A DNA stretch of 64,000 nt from an uncultured Lachnospiraceae bacterium (GCA_910586645.1 CAJUIS010000008.1:1-64000); one strand, 5' to 3'. Positions 15,482 to 25,127 are shown, counted from the stretch's first letter. Notes: a model not told the origin generated them from the letters alone. Made by a program: numbers and translations.

Positions 15482-16198
15482 ATGAAGAAAAAAATATTCC
15501 TGATTGCTGTCATGTGCCTGATGCTTTTCGGACTGACAGCATGTGAACAAACGGATCCTGCAGATGCTGATTATAACGGACATTCCTATGAAGATTTAAA
15601 ATCGAACTGTCAGGGAACAGTGCAGACACTGACGTACCTGTCAGACGAAGATAAGGAATATTACCAGACAAACGGCGGAGAAGCTCTGAAAAACATGATT
15701 ACAAGATGGGACGAGGCCGTGGAAGAATACGGTTCGTTCGTTGATTTTGGCGAGTTTGACATTACGGTGTCCGGTAAGACGCTGACTGCGGAGCAGACGC
15801 TTCATATGCAGGAGCGCGATATGCTCTTTACTCTCGTATATTCTTATCATAATATGGAGCTGGAAGACGTTACGATGGACGGCGTTTATACCGTGGGAGA
15901 AAAGATGTCAACAGCTCTTATGAATACGATTATGGGCATTTCAGTCGTATTCGGCGTGCTGATTATTATCTGTCTTTTGATTTGCTGCTTTAATATTTTC
16001 CCATATCTGGAGAAAAAGAAAGCTGCGAAAGCAGCGTCCGGAAAGGATGTCGTTTCACAGATTGAGGCGCACGAGGAGCAGCAGACAGAGGCCGTTACCG
16101 ATGACGGGGAACTGATCGCAGTGATTGCCGCGGCGGTTGCAGCCGCAGAAGGAACTTCTGCAGACGGATTTGTAGTCCGTTCAATTCGCAGAAGATAA
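15482..16198 (+). CDS. oadG: Lipoprotein-type OadG, decarboxylase gamma subunit
   Basis: Gamma subunits anchor the sodium-pumping decarboxylase. At 238 residues this one is about twice the usual length. It has a lipoprotein signal (MKKKIFLIAVMC ... LTAC, Cys near residue 21), then about 130 residues predicted outside the cell, a membrane segment near residues 150-180 (IMGISVVFGVLIIICLLICC), and a cytoplasmic tail ending in the OadG-like IAAAVAAAEGTSADGFVVRSIRRR region. The outer domain is not recognised. Gene position between the carboxyltransferase and biotin carrier supports the role. Confidence 0.82.
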   Translation: MKKKIFLIAVMCLMLFGLTACEQTDPADADYNGHSYEDLKSNCQGTVQTLTYLSDEDKEYYQTNGGEALKNMITRWDEAVEEYGSFVDFGEFDITVSGKTLTAEQTLHMQERDMLFTLVYSYHNMELEDVTMDGVYTVGEKMSTALMNTIMGISVVFGVLIIICLLICCFNIFPYLEKKKAAKAASGKDVVSQIEAHEEQQTEAVTDDGELIAVIAAAVAAAEGTSADGFVVRSIRRR

Positions 16199-16231
16199 GA
16201 TTTCAGAATAAAATTTAGGAGGATTATTTCA

Positions 16232-16603
16232 ATGAAAAATTATACAATTACCGTAAATGGAAATGTTTATGACGTTACTGTAGAAGAGGCGGGAAGCACG
16301 GGTGCGGCTCCGGCGCCAAGAAAAATGGCGGCTGCAGCTCCAAAAGCGGCTCCGGCTGCAGCTCCGAAAGCGGCGGCAGGCGCAGGAAATCTGAAGATTG
16401 AAGCGAAAGCGGCAGGAAAAGTGTTTAAGATCGAAGCAAATCCGGGAACGGCTGTAAAGAAAGGCGACACGGTTTTGATTCTTGAAGTTATGAAGATGGA
16501 GACTCCGGTTGTAGCGCCGGAAGACGGCACAGTGGCAAGTATTGATGTTGCAGTGGGAGATCAGGTAGAGTCAGGGGCATTATTAGCGACGTTAAACAAT
16601 TAA
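16232..16603 (+). CDS. Biotin carboxyl carrier protein
   Basis: A 123-residue biotin carrier (1.3S type). Residues 1-18 form a short start domain (MKNYTITVNGNVYDVTVEE), then an Ala/Pro/Lys-rich flexible linker at about 22-55, then a biotinyl domain with the biotin-accepting Lys in EVMKMETPV. It shuttles the carboxyl group between the two carboxyltransferases and the membrane pump of the same operon. AGGAGG precedes the ATG. Confidence 0.95.
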   Translation: MKNYTITVNGNVYDVTVEEAGSTGAAPAPRKMAAAAPKAAPAAAPKAAAGAGNLKIEAKAAGKVFKIEANPGTAVKKGDTVLILEVMKMETPVVAPEDGTVASIDVAVGDQVESGALLATLNN

Positions 16604-16621
16604 TCAGGAGGTTGAAAGACG

Positions 16622-17770
16622 ATGTCATATATTCTCGATACAATGGGGAATCTCCTGCATCAGACAGCTTTTCTGAATCTGACCTGGGGGAATTACCTCA
16701 TGATTGCGGTTGCCTGTATCTTTTTGTATCTGGCGATTGCAAAAGGCTACGAACCCTTGCTGCTCGTTCCGATTGCGTTTGGCATGCTTCTGGTTAATAT
16801 TTATCCGGATATCATGGTAAGCCCGGAAGAGGCGAGCAATGGCATCGGCGGCCTGCTTCATTATTTTTATTTGCTGGACGAATGGTCTATCCTGCCTTCT
16901 CTGATTTTCCTGGGCGTCGGCGCAATGACAGACTTTGGTCCTTTGATTGCGAACCCGATCAGCTTCCTTTTGGGAGCGGCGGCGCAGTTTGGTATTTTCG
17001 GCGCATATCTGCTTGCTATTTTAATGGGCTTTAATGACAAAGCCGCTGCGGCAGTGTCCATTATCGGCGGCGCGGACGGTCCGACTTCCATTTTCCTTGC
17101 GGGCAAGCTGGGACAGACGGGGCTTATGGGACCGATTGCAGTGGCTGCGTATTCATACATGGCTCTTGTTCCGATTATCCAGCCTCCGGTTATGAAGGCG
17201 CTGACGACGAAAAAGGAACGCGCGATTGTTATGGAGAATCTGCGTCCGGTTTCCAAACTGGAAAAGATTTTGTTTCCGATTGTCGTAACGATTGTTGTTT
17301 GTATGATTCTGCCGACGACGGCTCCTCTTGTAGGTATGCTGATGCTGGGCAACTTATTCCGTGAATCCGGCGTGGTGCGCCAGCTTCAGGAGACGGCTTC
17401 CAATGCGCTGATGTATATCGTGGTTATTCTGCTCGGAACTTCCGTGGGAGCGACGACAAGCGCAGAAGCATTTTTAAATATCAGTACAATTAAAATCGTA
17501 ATTCTTGGTCTTGTAGCATTCGTATTTGGTACGGCGGCAGGCGTTCTGTTTGGAAAAATTCTGTGCGTTCTGACAAAGGGAAAGATCAATCCTCTGATTG
17601 GTTCTGCCGGAGTGTCCGCAGTTCCTATGGCGGCGCGTGTTTCACAGAAAGTCGGAGCGGAAGAGGATCCGACCAACTTCCTGCTTATGCACGCAATGGG
17701 ACCGAACGTTGCCGGAGTAATCGGCACCGCCGTTGCAGCCGGCGTATTTATGGCAATATTTGGGATTTAA
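16622..17770 (+). CDS. oadB: Sodium-translocating decarboxylase beta subunit
   Basis: Integral membrane subunit (OadB/GcdB/MmdB type) that decarboxylates carboxybiotin and pumps sodium out. The 382-residue protein is hydrophobic throughout, with the family motifs GVGAMTDFGPLIANP and the conserved GGADGPTSIF segment containing the key Asp, followed by NVAGVIGTAVAAGVF near the end. AGGAGG lies 8 bases before the ATG. Together with OadG it makes the operon a membrane energy-coupling device. Confidence 0.94.
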   Translation: MSYILDTMGNLLHQTAFLNLTWGNYLMIAVACIFLYLAIAKGYEPLLLVPIAFGMLLVNIYPDIMVSPEEASNGIGGLLHYFYLLDEWSILPSLIFLGVGAMTDFGPLIANPISFLLGAAAQFGIFGAYLLAILMGFNDKAAAAVSIIGGADGPTSIFLAGKLGQTGLMGPIAVAAYSYMALVPIIQPPVMKALTTKKERAIVMENLRPVSKLEKILFPIVVTIVVCMILPTTAPLVGMLMLGNLFRESGVVRQLQETASNALMYIVVILLGTSVGATTSAEAFLNISTIKIVILGLVAFVFGTAAGVLFGKILCVLTKGKINPLIGSAGVSAVPMAARVSQKVGAEEDPTNFLLMHAMGPNVAGVIGTAVAAGVFMAIFGI

Positions 17771-17881
17771 CAGAATGTCTGCCAGGCAGATATTGTGTCA
17801 GAAGTAAGCAGTGAAGCGGACGCCGCGCCCCTTTTTTGGCGCAGGGAGTTTCCGCTGAATAAAACAGGAGGATGGAATCAT

Positions 17882-19300
17882 ATGTCAAAAGCGACAAAGA
17901 AACCGTTAAAAATAACGGAAACAGTATTACGTGATGCGCATCAGTCTCTGATTGCCACAAGAATGACGACAGAGCAGATGCTGCCGATTATTGATAAAAT
18001 GGATCAGGTTGGCTACCATGCAGTAGAGTGCTGGGGCGGTGCGACCTTTGACGCTTCCCTTCGTTTCTTAAAAGAAGATCCGTGGGAAAGGCTTCGGAAA
18101 TTAAGGGCAGGTTTTAAAAAGACAAAACTTCAGATGCTGTTCCGCGGACAGAATATCCTTGGATACCGTCCGTATGCAGACGACGTAGTGGAATATTTCG
18201 TACAGAAATCCATTGCAAACGGAATTGACATTATTCGTATTTTTGACTGCTTAAACGACCTTCGGAATTTACAGACGGCCGTTACGGCATGTAACAAGGA
18301 AAAAGGCCATGCGCAGGTGGCGCTGTCCTATACGCTGGGCGACGCTTATACGCTTGAATACTGGACGAATATCGCAAAGAAAATTGAAGAGATGGGAGCG
18401 AACTCCATCTGTATCAAAGATATGGCCGGCCTGCTTGTTCCGGTTGAAGCGACAAAGCTGATGAAAGCGTTAAAATCAGCGACGTCCCTGCCGATTGAAC
18501 TGCACACGCATTATACGTCCGGCGTGGCTTCCATGACATGTATGAAGGCGATTGAAGCGGGATGTGATATCATTGATACGGCAATGTCGCCTTTGGCGCT
18601 TGGCACGAGCCAGCCGGCGACGGAAGTTATGGTAGAGGCGTTTAAAGGAACGGAATACGATACGGGACTGGATCAGAATCTTCTGGCGGAGATTGCGGAT
18701 TATTTCCGTCCGCTGCGCGAAGAAGCATTGGAGAGCGGGCTGATGAACCCGAAAGTGCTTGGCGTAAATATCAAAACGCTGCTGTATCAGGTACCGGGCG
18801 GTATGTTATCCAACATGGTATCCCAGTTGAAAGAGCAGAATGCGGAAGATAAGTATGAAGAAGTGTTAAAAGAGATTCCAAGAGTCCGCAAAGACCTGGG
18901 CGAGCCGCCTCTTGTAACGCCGTCTTCCCAGATCGTAGGCACACAGGCCGTGTTTAACGTATTGATGGGCGAGCGTTATAAAGTGGCGACGAAGGAGACG
19001 AAAGACGTGCTTCTTGGAAAATACGGACAGACGGTAAAACCGTTTAATCCGGAAGTTGTGGATAAAGTTCTGGGAGCGGACAAGAAAAATGCAATTACCT
19101 GCAGATATGCGGATTTGCTTGAACCGGAACTGGATAAGATTGAGGCGGAAATGAGGCAGTGGAAACAGCAGGACGAGGATGTATTATCTTATGCGCTGTT
19201 CCCGCAGGTAGCCACTGACTTCTTTAAATACCGCGAGGCGCAGCAGAAAGGCGTGGATGCGGCTGTTGCAGATACAAAGAACGGAGCGTATCCGGTCTGA
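17882..19300 (+). CDS. oadA: Oxaloacetate decarboxylase alpha / pyruvate carboxylase 5S-type carboxyltransferase
   Basis: A 472-residue TIM-barrel carboxyltransferase of the OadA/PycB/transcarboxylase 5S family. It shows ITETVLRDAHQSLIATRM at the start, the GGATFDASLRFLKEDPWERL segment (residues 38-57), the carboxylated Lys in CIKDMAGLL, metal-binding histidines in ELHTHYTSG, and PGGMLSNM. It has no C-terminal biotin domain; the carrier is the separate gene upstream. The frame is open 87 bases upstream, but the ATG at 17882 follows AGGAGG and gives the family start. Confidence 0.93.
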   Translation: MSKATKKPLKITETVLRDAHQSLIATRMTTEQMLPIIDKMDQVGYHAVECWGGATFDASLRFLKEDPWERLRKLRAGFKKTKLQMLFRGQNILGYRPYADDVVEYFVQKSIANGIDIIRIFDCLNDLRNLQTAVTACNKEKGHAQVALSYTLGDAYTLEYWTNIAKKIEEMGANSICIKDMAGLLVPVEATKLMKALKSATSLPIELHTHYTSGVASMTCMKAIEAGCDIIDTAMSPLALGTSQPATEVMVEAFKGTEYDTGLDQNLLAEIADYFRPLREEALESGLMNPKVLGVNIKTLLYQVPGGMLSNMVSQLKEQNAEDKYEEVLKEIPRVRKDLGEPPLVTPSSQIVGTQAVFNVLMGERYKVATKETKDVLLGKYGQTVKPFNPEVVDKVLGADKKNAITCRYADLLEPELDKIEAEMRQWKQQDEDVLSYALFPQVATDFFKYREAQQKGVDAAVADTKNGAYPV

Positions 19301-19338
19301 TTTGCAGTTAAAAACATTTACAAAAGATAAAAAAGGGG

Positions 19339-19362
19339 CATTTGAAGCGTACGTTTCAAATG
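19339..19362. repeat. Inverted repeat after oadA
   Basis: CATTTGAAGCG and CGTTTCAAATG pair around TA, with one G-T wobble. No T-run follows, so it is not a standard terminator; it could be a weak 3' hairpin or a protein-binding palindrome. Confidence 0.5.
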
Positions 19363-19636
19363 GAATTGATTTGCAGAAAATATCAAAATGTTAGGTACGG
19401 TATTGAGGGATTAATCAGATATAGAATGATTCTTTTGTAATTCAGGCAGTTGTTTTTGGTGATTATCCTGCAGATATAAGACAACGGAATAAAGCGTATT
19501 CCAACTTTTTCATTTCCCTCTGCAGATTAAAACCATGCTTTTTTAGTAGAATTTGTAGTGCCATGATTTGGTCTTTTCTTTACAATGTGCTGGCATAAAA
19601 AATCTGTTCTTTCTTAAAAACAGGTGTATTTCATAG

Positions 19637-19783
19637 AGGACTGTGATATACTGGCTTCATTGGGGATTCCATGGCAGGATTAGTTCAGGGCTTTACCGGG
19701 ATATAACCACTTATACGATCGAGCATGGAAAAAGCCTGCGTGCAGTTGTGGAAGAGGCGATTGGAAATATGCTTAATCAATGA
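19637..19783 (+). pseudogene. Unassigned 3' gene remnant
   Basis: A stop-free stretch without a start reads ...GLYRDITTYTIEHGKSLR and then VVEEAIGNMLNQ before a TGA. The pattern LYR-x-IEHG-x-LR followed by a short helix faintly recalls the C-terminus of isoaspartyl dipeptidase-like amidohydrolases. It is probably the tail of a deleted gene. The family assignment is weak. Confidence 0.25.
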
Positions 19784-19827
19784 TACAGATAAAAGAAAAG
19801 CCATACCAGAAGGGAGAGTAAAACAAA

Positions 19828-22800
19828 ATGAAAAAGAAACAAACGAAACTTACGGCAAAGACTATATCGCTGCTTCTTGCGTTGGCTATGCTGCTTACGA
19901 TGCAGGGCGTCCCCGCTCTAGCGGAAATGGCAGGGGAAGCGGCATCTGCGGAACACACCAGGGAGACAAGGGAAATGCCAAAAAACCCGGTGCATACCTG
20001 CACAAAGAAGGATGACTGCACAGACATGACGGAGTGGAGCTATGTGTATTTCGGCAGCTACCCACAGACAGAAGTGACAGGGGATGCGCTGACGGCGGCA
20101 ATTACCGGGGCTTCCTATGATGTGAACGGGGACGCATGGGTGAATGGGACGAAGTACCGGAGGATCAGCAAAAGCGATACAAATTATGACGGTTATTTTG
20201 GAGACAGCGAATTCCGCTATTTCAAATGGGAGCGAATTAAATGGCGCGTGCTGAATGTGAATAACAGTACGATGTTTGTCGCAGCGGACAAAGGACTGGA
20301 CTGTAAAGATTATAATGAAGAGGTTACATCCGTTACATGGGAAAACTGCACCCTTCGGAACTGGCTGAACAATGATTTTTACGGAATGGCATTTGGCAGC
20401 AGGGAGCAGGGAGCAATCGTATCCCAGACAGTCGTAAATGAAGATAATCCCTACCATAATGTAGAAGGCGGAAGCGATACAACAGATAAGGTGTACCTGC
20501 TTTCGCTTTCGGAAGTAAGGAATCTGGACTATGGATTTTGTGAGGATGGTACATGGTCGGTGAGCCGGAGAGTAAAGGCAAGCGACTATGCGCATGCAAG
20601 GGGAGCGTATGCAGAAAACTGCACGTGGTGGCTGCGGTCGCCAGGCTGCTATACAGACTTTGCCGCGTATGTCGATTCTTACGGCGTCGTCAATAGTCAT
20701 GGTATTGATGTCAACGTTGATGGAGACGTGTGTGTGCCAGCTTTGCATATTAATCTGTCATCTGATCTCTGGTCTGTGGCGGATGACGGAACGAGCGGGG
20801 GAGGGGAAGGCGGCGGAGCAGGCACAGATCCTGCTCCAACCGGCAGCAGCATACGGTGTGCCGCTTCCTGCTCTGTGGAAGCGGGCAGTACAGGCTATGT
20901 AGTTTCGCAGGTGTATGGGGATGATAAAGAAAGCTTAAAAAAGTTGATGGAATCCGTCACATGGGAATCGCAGGATACTTCTATTGTCGCAATAGGCCGC
21001 CATACGGGGTACATTCTTCCATTAGCGCCGAACGTTTATGAAACGGAAAACGGCTTCCATGAGGTGTGGAGCAGTATGGGCGCATTAGCAGTTACAGGGG
21101 TTTCCGAGGGGACGACGACGGTTACGGGGACTGCGGCGGACGGTTCTGTTGCCGTATGCAAAATTACGGTAAGCACAAAAGAAGAAAAAGGAGAAGGCAG
21201 CATTGGAAGCGGCGGCAGTCTGACGCTAGGAGAAGATATAGGGGGAAATGCAGGCGGAGAAGCGGCCGGTTTTTTTCCATCGACATGGTCATTACAAAGT
21301 ACAGTTTTTCCGGTGGAAATCAGTAAAACAGAAGAGGAAGACGGTTCATTTAAAATTAAGGGTTCCATTGGAGTTGGGAAAAGCGACTGGCTGAAAGATG
21401 ATGCAAAATGGAATCAATTCAAGAGCAATGTAAATGATGCGCAGAAATATACAGGAAGAGTGGATTGCCTGAACAGTTATAGAAAGACATGGGATGTAAA
21501 AGCCCTGACAGTTGCTTCTACAGAGAAATTTAAGGTTCTTCCAAAACTGTCTGTGATGGGATATTTTGAAAATTCTTATGATAAAAACGGCAACCTGATT
21601 TCCCAGACGGGGAAACTGGCGGCGGACGCGAAATGGAGCGGGAGCATAAGCTGGCAGTTCGTCACGCCGATTGGCCCGCTTTACCTGAACCTGGAAGGCT
21701 CCGGTAAGCTGTCCGGGAAAGTTGGGCCAAAATATGACTATGCTGCCAGGAAAGTAAGCATTGCGGACGGAAGCCTGGAATTTACGCCGGGAGTTGTCTT
21801 AGAGGGCGGTTATGGAATCGATAAAGTAGCTACGATTGGCGCGCAGGGGGAGCTTTCCGTCCCGATTACGATCATACCGGTCACGAAAGGGGAATTTGAA
21901 GCCAAAGCGTCGGTTCATGTAAAGCTTGTCTTTGTCATAGACTGGAAACATGAACTGGCATCTTATAAAACGACACTGTGGGATACCACAAAAGGAAAAA
22001 AGAGCAAAGGGGCAGAGCCAAAAGGCGGGCCGGTTTTGGAAGGGACATTGTCTGCAATGGACACTTCATTTTCTGCATATGAAAGCGGCTGGAACGGCGG
22101 CAAAATCAGCTTGTACAATGAAACCGATGCGGCGGAAAGTACAGAGGATGCTTCTGTAAACGAAACGGTTTTAATGGACGGCATACTGCCATCCTCTCTT
22201 CCGATGCAGGCGAAAATCGGCGGTAAAAATGTCATGGTATTTCAGTCCTATGACAGTGCAAGAAATACATTGAACAGCTCCGTGCTGATGTATTCCGTAT
22301 GCGAAGACGGCATATGGTCTGAGCCCCGGCCGGTATGGGATAACGGCTGCAGCGATATGTTTGCGGATATGAAAGTCATAAATGGCAAGCTGGCGCTTGC
22401 ATGGCAGAAAGCAAAAGCAGAAGTGGCCGGCGATATTGACAGTTTCGGCGAAGCTGTTTTAAAAGATATTGCTAAAAATTCCGAGATCTGCTTTGCCGTG
22501 TTTGACGAAGCTTCCGGTACATTTACCGATCAGACTTATGTAACAGACAATGAATCCTGTGATACAATGCCAAGGCTTTGTGGCGGCAGTGATGGGATTA
22601 TCCTGTCATGGGTGCGCAACGACGCGGCGGATCTGATGCAGGAGACGGGGAATAATGCGATTTATGCGGCAGCCTGGAATGGGGAGTCTTTTGAAGGGGA
22701 AGATCTGCTGGCGCAGTCGTTTGGAACAATAGAGGATTTTATCACATATCAGGACGGTACGGCTGTAAAAGCAGTTTATGCCGCACAGATTGGAGAAGGA

Positions 22801-24270
22801 GAAGAAAAGGTAAATGTTATTTTTAACGGGGAAAACCAGGCATTAGAATCCCTTCCGGAATTAGTAAGCGATGCATCTTCTACAGCAGTGTCTGGGATGC
22901 GTTATGAAGACGGGGCGGTAGAGTTCTTTTTAAATGGCGCATTGTACCGTTACAATACATCGGATAAAACAGTAGAATCCTTCCTTGCCGGGGAAAGCGC
23001 ATTTGGAAGTACGGCGAAGTTCTGCTCTAACGGAGAAAAGAGCGGATATGTCTGGAGTACCTATGATGAGGATACACAGACAGGAAGGATTGTTGCATCC
23101 ATGGAATCTGACGGGCAATATTCTGAACCTGTGGCGTTGTATGAAAAGCAGGGGGTTATATGGCGTTGCCTGTCCCCTGTGATTGATGAAAATGGAATGT
23201 GGCAGTTTGCTGCAAATGCCCAGCAGATAGAAATTTCAGGATCAGAACACCATACATTGTACTATATGGAAAAAAGCCCAGACAGCAGAATAGAGCTTGC
23301 GGGAGCTTCCATCCATGAAGATGATATTTCAGATGGGCTGACCGGGGTGGATTATTTTGTTACAAATAAAGGGGATACGACACTCCAAAGCCTGAAAGTG
23401 GATGTGACGCTTGCAGACGGCACAGTGATTCCAAAAGAAATTCCCGTCACAATCCTGCCGGGTGAGAGCGTGGCTGATACGGCATACGTGGATTTGCCGG
23501 ATGTGGATTTGGCACAGGACGTTTCAATATCCATCTATGCCAAAGATCAGACAAATAAAGAAGATTGTACGGTAACGGATAAAATCGGGTTGGCGGACGT
23601 TGCAGTCACAGGCACGGCAAAAGAGGCGGGCAGTGATGTTGTTGTGACGGCTGCCCTGTCAAACAGCAGTACGGTGGATGCAGATACAACGCTGCGTCTT
23701 TACAGCGACGAGACGCAGACGAAAGAGCTTTGCGCCGCCCGGGAGGAAACCATAGCTGCGGGAGAAAGCAGGCAGGTTCAGATAACCATAAAGAAAAGCG
23801 ATATTGCATACAACCAGAATGACGCAGCTTATCTGACATTAAAAGCAGACGTAAAAGGCGGCGATTACAGGGAAGACGACAATATCAGCTACGTGATTCT
23901 TTATAAGCCAAAAACAGACAGCAAAACGCCGGAGACGCAGATTGGAACGGGAAAAAAACCTTCCAAAATCATCCCAAAGCCTACCTCCATCAAAGGAAAA
24001 ATAAAAGCGAAGAAAAAGTCCTTTCTCGTCACATGGAAAAAGCAGAGCGGGGCAACCGGCTACCAGGTGCAATATTCGACGAATAAAAAGTTCACGAAAA
24101 AGACGACAAAGGTAAAAACGGTAAAAGGCGCGTCGAAGACGAAACTGACGGTAAAGAAATTAAAAGCAAAGAAGAAGTACTTTGTCAGGGTACGCACCGT
24201 GCAGAAAGTAAACGGCACGCCGTATTATTCCAAATGGTCGAAAGCAAAGACGGTAAAGACAAAGAAATAG
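19828..24270 (+). CDS. Giant secreted protein with DUF6273, Ig-like, CARDB-like and FN3 domains
   Basis: A 1480-residue secreted protein. A signal peptide covers residues 1-32 (hydrophobic LLLALAMLLTMQGV, cut after ALA). Residues 50-310 form a DUF6273 domain (YVYFGSYPQTEVTG, FKWERIKWRVLN, WWLRSPG). A Big2-like domain with AVTGVSEGTTTVTGTAADG lies near 410-450, after a Gly-rich linker. The 500-1150 part has no recognised family but is beta-rich. CARDB-like repeats lie near 1160-1360 and a lysine-rich fibronectin type III domain ends the protein (VTWKKQSGATGYQVQYS, then AKTVKTKK). No LPXTG or S-layer domain; attachment is probably by charge. Function unknown. Confidence 0.8.
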   Translation: MKKKQTKLTAKTISLLLALAMLLTMQGVPALAEMAGEAASAEHTRETREMPKNPVHTCTKKDDCTDMTEWSYVYFGSYPQTEVTGDALTAAITGASYDVNGDAWVNGTKYRRISKSDTNYDGYFGDSEFRYFKWERIKWRVLNVNNSTMFVAADKGLDCKDYNEEVTSVTWENCTLRNWLNNDFYGMAFGSREQGAIVSQTVVNEDNPYHNVEGGSDTTDKVYLLSLSEVRNLDYGFCEDGTWSVSRRVKASDYAHARGAYAENCTWWLRSPGCYTDFAAYVDSYGVVNSHGIDVNVDGDVCVPALHINLSSDLWSVADDGTSGGGEGGGAGTDPAPTGSSIRCAASCSVEAGSTGYVVSQVYGDDKESLKKLMESVTWESQDTSIVAIGRHTGYILPLAPNVYETENGFHEVWSSMGALAVTGVSEGTTTVTGTAADGSVAVCKITVSTKEEKGEGSIGSGGSLTLGEDIGGNAGGEAAGFFPSTWSLQSTVFPVEISKTEEEDGSFKIKGSIGVGKSDWLKDDAKWNQFKSNVNDAQKYTGRVDCLNSYRKTWDVKALTVASTEKFKVLPKLSVMGYFENSYDKNGNLISQTGKLAADAKWSGSISWQFVTPIGPLYLNLEGSGKLSGKVGPKYDYAARKVSIADGSLEFTPGVVLEGGYGIDKVATIGAQGELSVPITIIPVTKGEFEAKASVHVKLVFVIDWKHELASYKTTLWDTTKGKKSKGAEPKGGPVLEGTLSAMDTSFSAYESGWNGGKISLYNETDAAESTEDASVNETVLMDGILPSSLPMQAKIGGKNVMVFQSYDSARNTLNSSVLMYSVCEDGIWSEPRPVWDNGCSDMFADMKVINGKLALAWQKAKAEVAGDIDSFGEAVLKDIAKNSEICFAVFDEASGTFTDQTYVTDNESCDTMPRLCGGSDGIILSWVRNDAADLMQETGNNAIYAAAWNGESFEGEDLLAQSFGTIEDFITYQDGTAVKAVYAAQIGEGEEKVNVIFNGENQALESLPELVSDASSTAVSGMRYEDGAVEFFLNGALYRYNTSDKTVESFLAGESAFGSTAKFCSNGEKSGYVWSTYDEDTQTGRIVASMESDGQYSEPVALYEKQGVIWRCLSPVIDENGMWQFAANAQQIEISGSEHHTLYYMEKSPDSRIELAGASIHEDDISDGLTGVDYFVTNKGDTTLQSLKVDVTLADGTVIPKEIPVTILPGESVADTAYVDLPDVDLAQDVSISIYAKDQTNKEDCTVTDKIGLADVAVTGTAKEAGSDVVVTAALSNSSTVDADTTLRLYSDETQTKELCAAREETIAAGESRQVQITIKKSDIAYNQNDAAYLTLKADVKGGDYREDDNISYVILYKPKTDSKTPETQIGTGKKPSKIIPKPTSIKGKIKAKKKSFLVTWKKQSGATGYQVQYSTNKKFTKKTTKVKTVKGASKTKLTVKKLKAKKKYFVRVRTVQKVNGTPYYSKWSKAKTVKTKK

Positions 24271-24280
24271 AAATTATTTC

Positions 24281-24331
24281 AAAACAGCGCATTCCGGATA
24301 CAAAAATATATATTCGGGACGCGCTGTTTTT
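24281..24331 (+). terminator. Intrinsic terminator after the giant secreted protein
   Basis: AAAACAGCGC with inner TTCCGGA pairs imperfectly with GCGCTGTTTT and TTCGGGA; the stem ends in a T-run. The loop is long and A/T-rich. Confidence 0.75.
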
Positions 24332-24465
24332 CTGACCGCAATCTTTTTTTACATTTTTCAAATCATCTCTTAATCGTACAGTTACTGTTTCAGACGATCC
24401 GCATCTTGAGAACTTTCCCTCCCCTATACCCTGATTATACAGCAAAAACGCCCCTTTTTCAAGAC

Positions 24466-24494
24466 TTGTAAAAGGAGCGCAGGGATTCTATAAT
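24466..24494 (+). promoter_or_regulatory. Promoter of the DUF6323-DUF6179 pair
   Basis: TTGTAA and TATAAT with a 17-base spacer, 57 bases before the gene start. Confidence 0.8.
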
Positions 24495-24550
24495 CAGTTT
24501 CAGTTACGCTGTGGCACTGTTGGTTCATATTGTTTTTGGAGGTGCGTTTT

Positions 24551-25084
24551 ATGGAAAAAAATCACTGGCTGGAATTGCTGTCTGCACAGACACAGATAAA
24601 GCAGGTTTTAGACACGGTTTCCTATACGGAGAAGTTCGGGCTTGTCCTGAGCGAAGAAGAAGCACAGCTTCTGACCGAAGAGCGTGCTTTATCTCTGAAA
24701 AAGGAACGGAGGGTGGAATTTGGACAAAGCATACTTCAAAAAATCATATATGCGTTCTGTGATTCCTCATATATCATACAGGAGAATTATTGTGAAACGC
24801 TGATGCGGCTTATGGATATTTTTTATATGTATAAAAACGAAATGGCAGACGAGATTACAGACGATGAACTGCTTGAATTTATGAAGGAGCAGTTTGAAAA
24901 CGTCTGTTTTGGAGATTTGGATTATCTTGGCGGAACGTGCCTTGATATTTTTGCGCAGGCAGTCCGGGCGGGCTATTCGGGGTATAAACAGTCCGAAGGA
25001 AGCGGAGAATTTGGACAATTTGACATTGTTGCGCGCTGGGACAGGGAACTGTACTTAGAAGCGCTGCAGGATTGTCTGATATAG
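24551..25084 (+). CDS. DUF6323-family protein
   Basis: A 177-residue acidic, mostly helical cytoplasmic protein of unknown function. It contains LSEEEAQLLTEERALSLKK near residue 35, a helical middle, and RWDRELYLEALQDCLI at the end. No catalytic motif or membrane segment is seen. The family is found in Lachnospiraceae next to a DUF6179 gene, as here (43 bases downstream). The ATG at 24551 follows GGAGGTGCG; the frame runs 21 bases further upstream through the ribosome site. Confidence 0.65.
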   Translation: MEKNHWLELLSAQTQIKQVLDTVSYTEKFGLVLSEEEAQLLTEERALSLKKERRVEFGQSILQKIIYAFCDSSYIIQENYCETLMRLMDIFYMYKNEMADEITDDELLEFMKEQFENVCFGDLDYLGGTCLDIFAQAVRAGYSGYKQSEGSGEFGQFDIVARWDRELYLEALQDCLI

Positions 25085-25127
25085 AGACGGAGTCCAAAAA
25101 GATTCTTTTATATGACAGGAGGAAGAA

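Larger units (their letters stand above)
19301..19827. other. 527-base gap between the decarboxylase operon and a secreted-protein gene
   Basis: AT-rich spacer with no complete gene. It holds an 11-base-pair inverted repeat near its left end and a short degenerate coding remnant near its right end. The Shine-Dalgarno GAAGGGAG for the next gene lies just before 19828. No convincing -35/-10 pair was identified. Confidence 0.6.
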
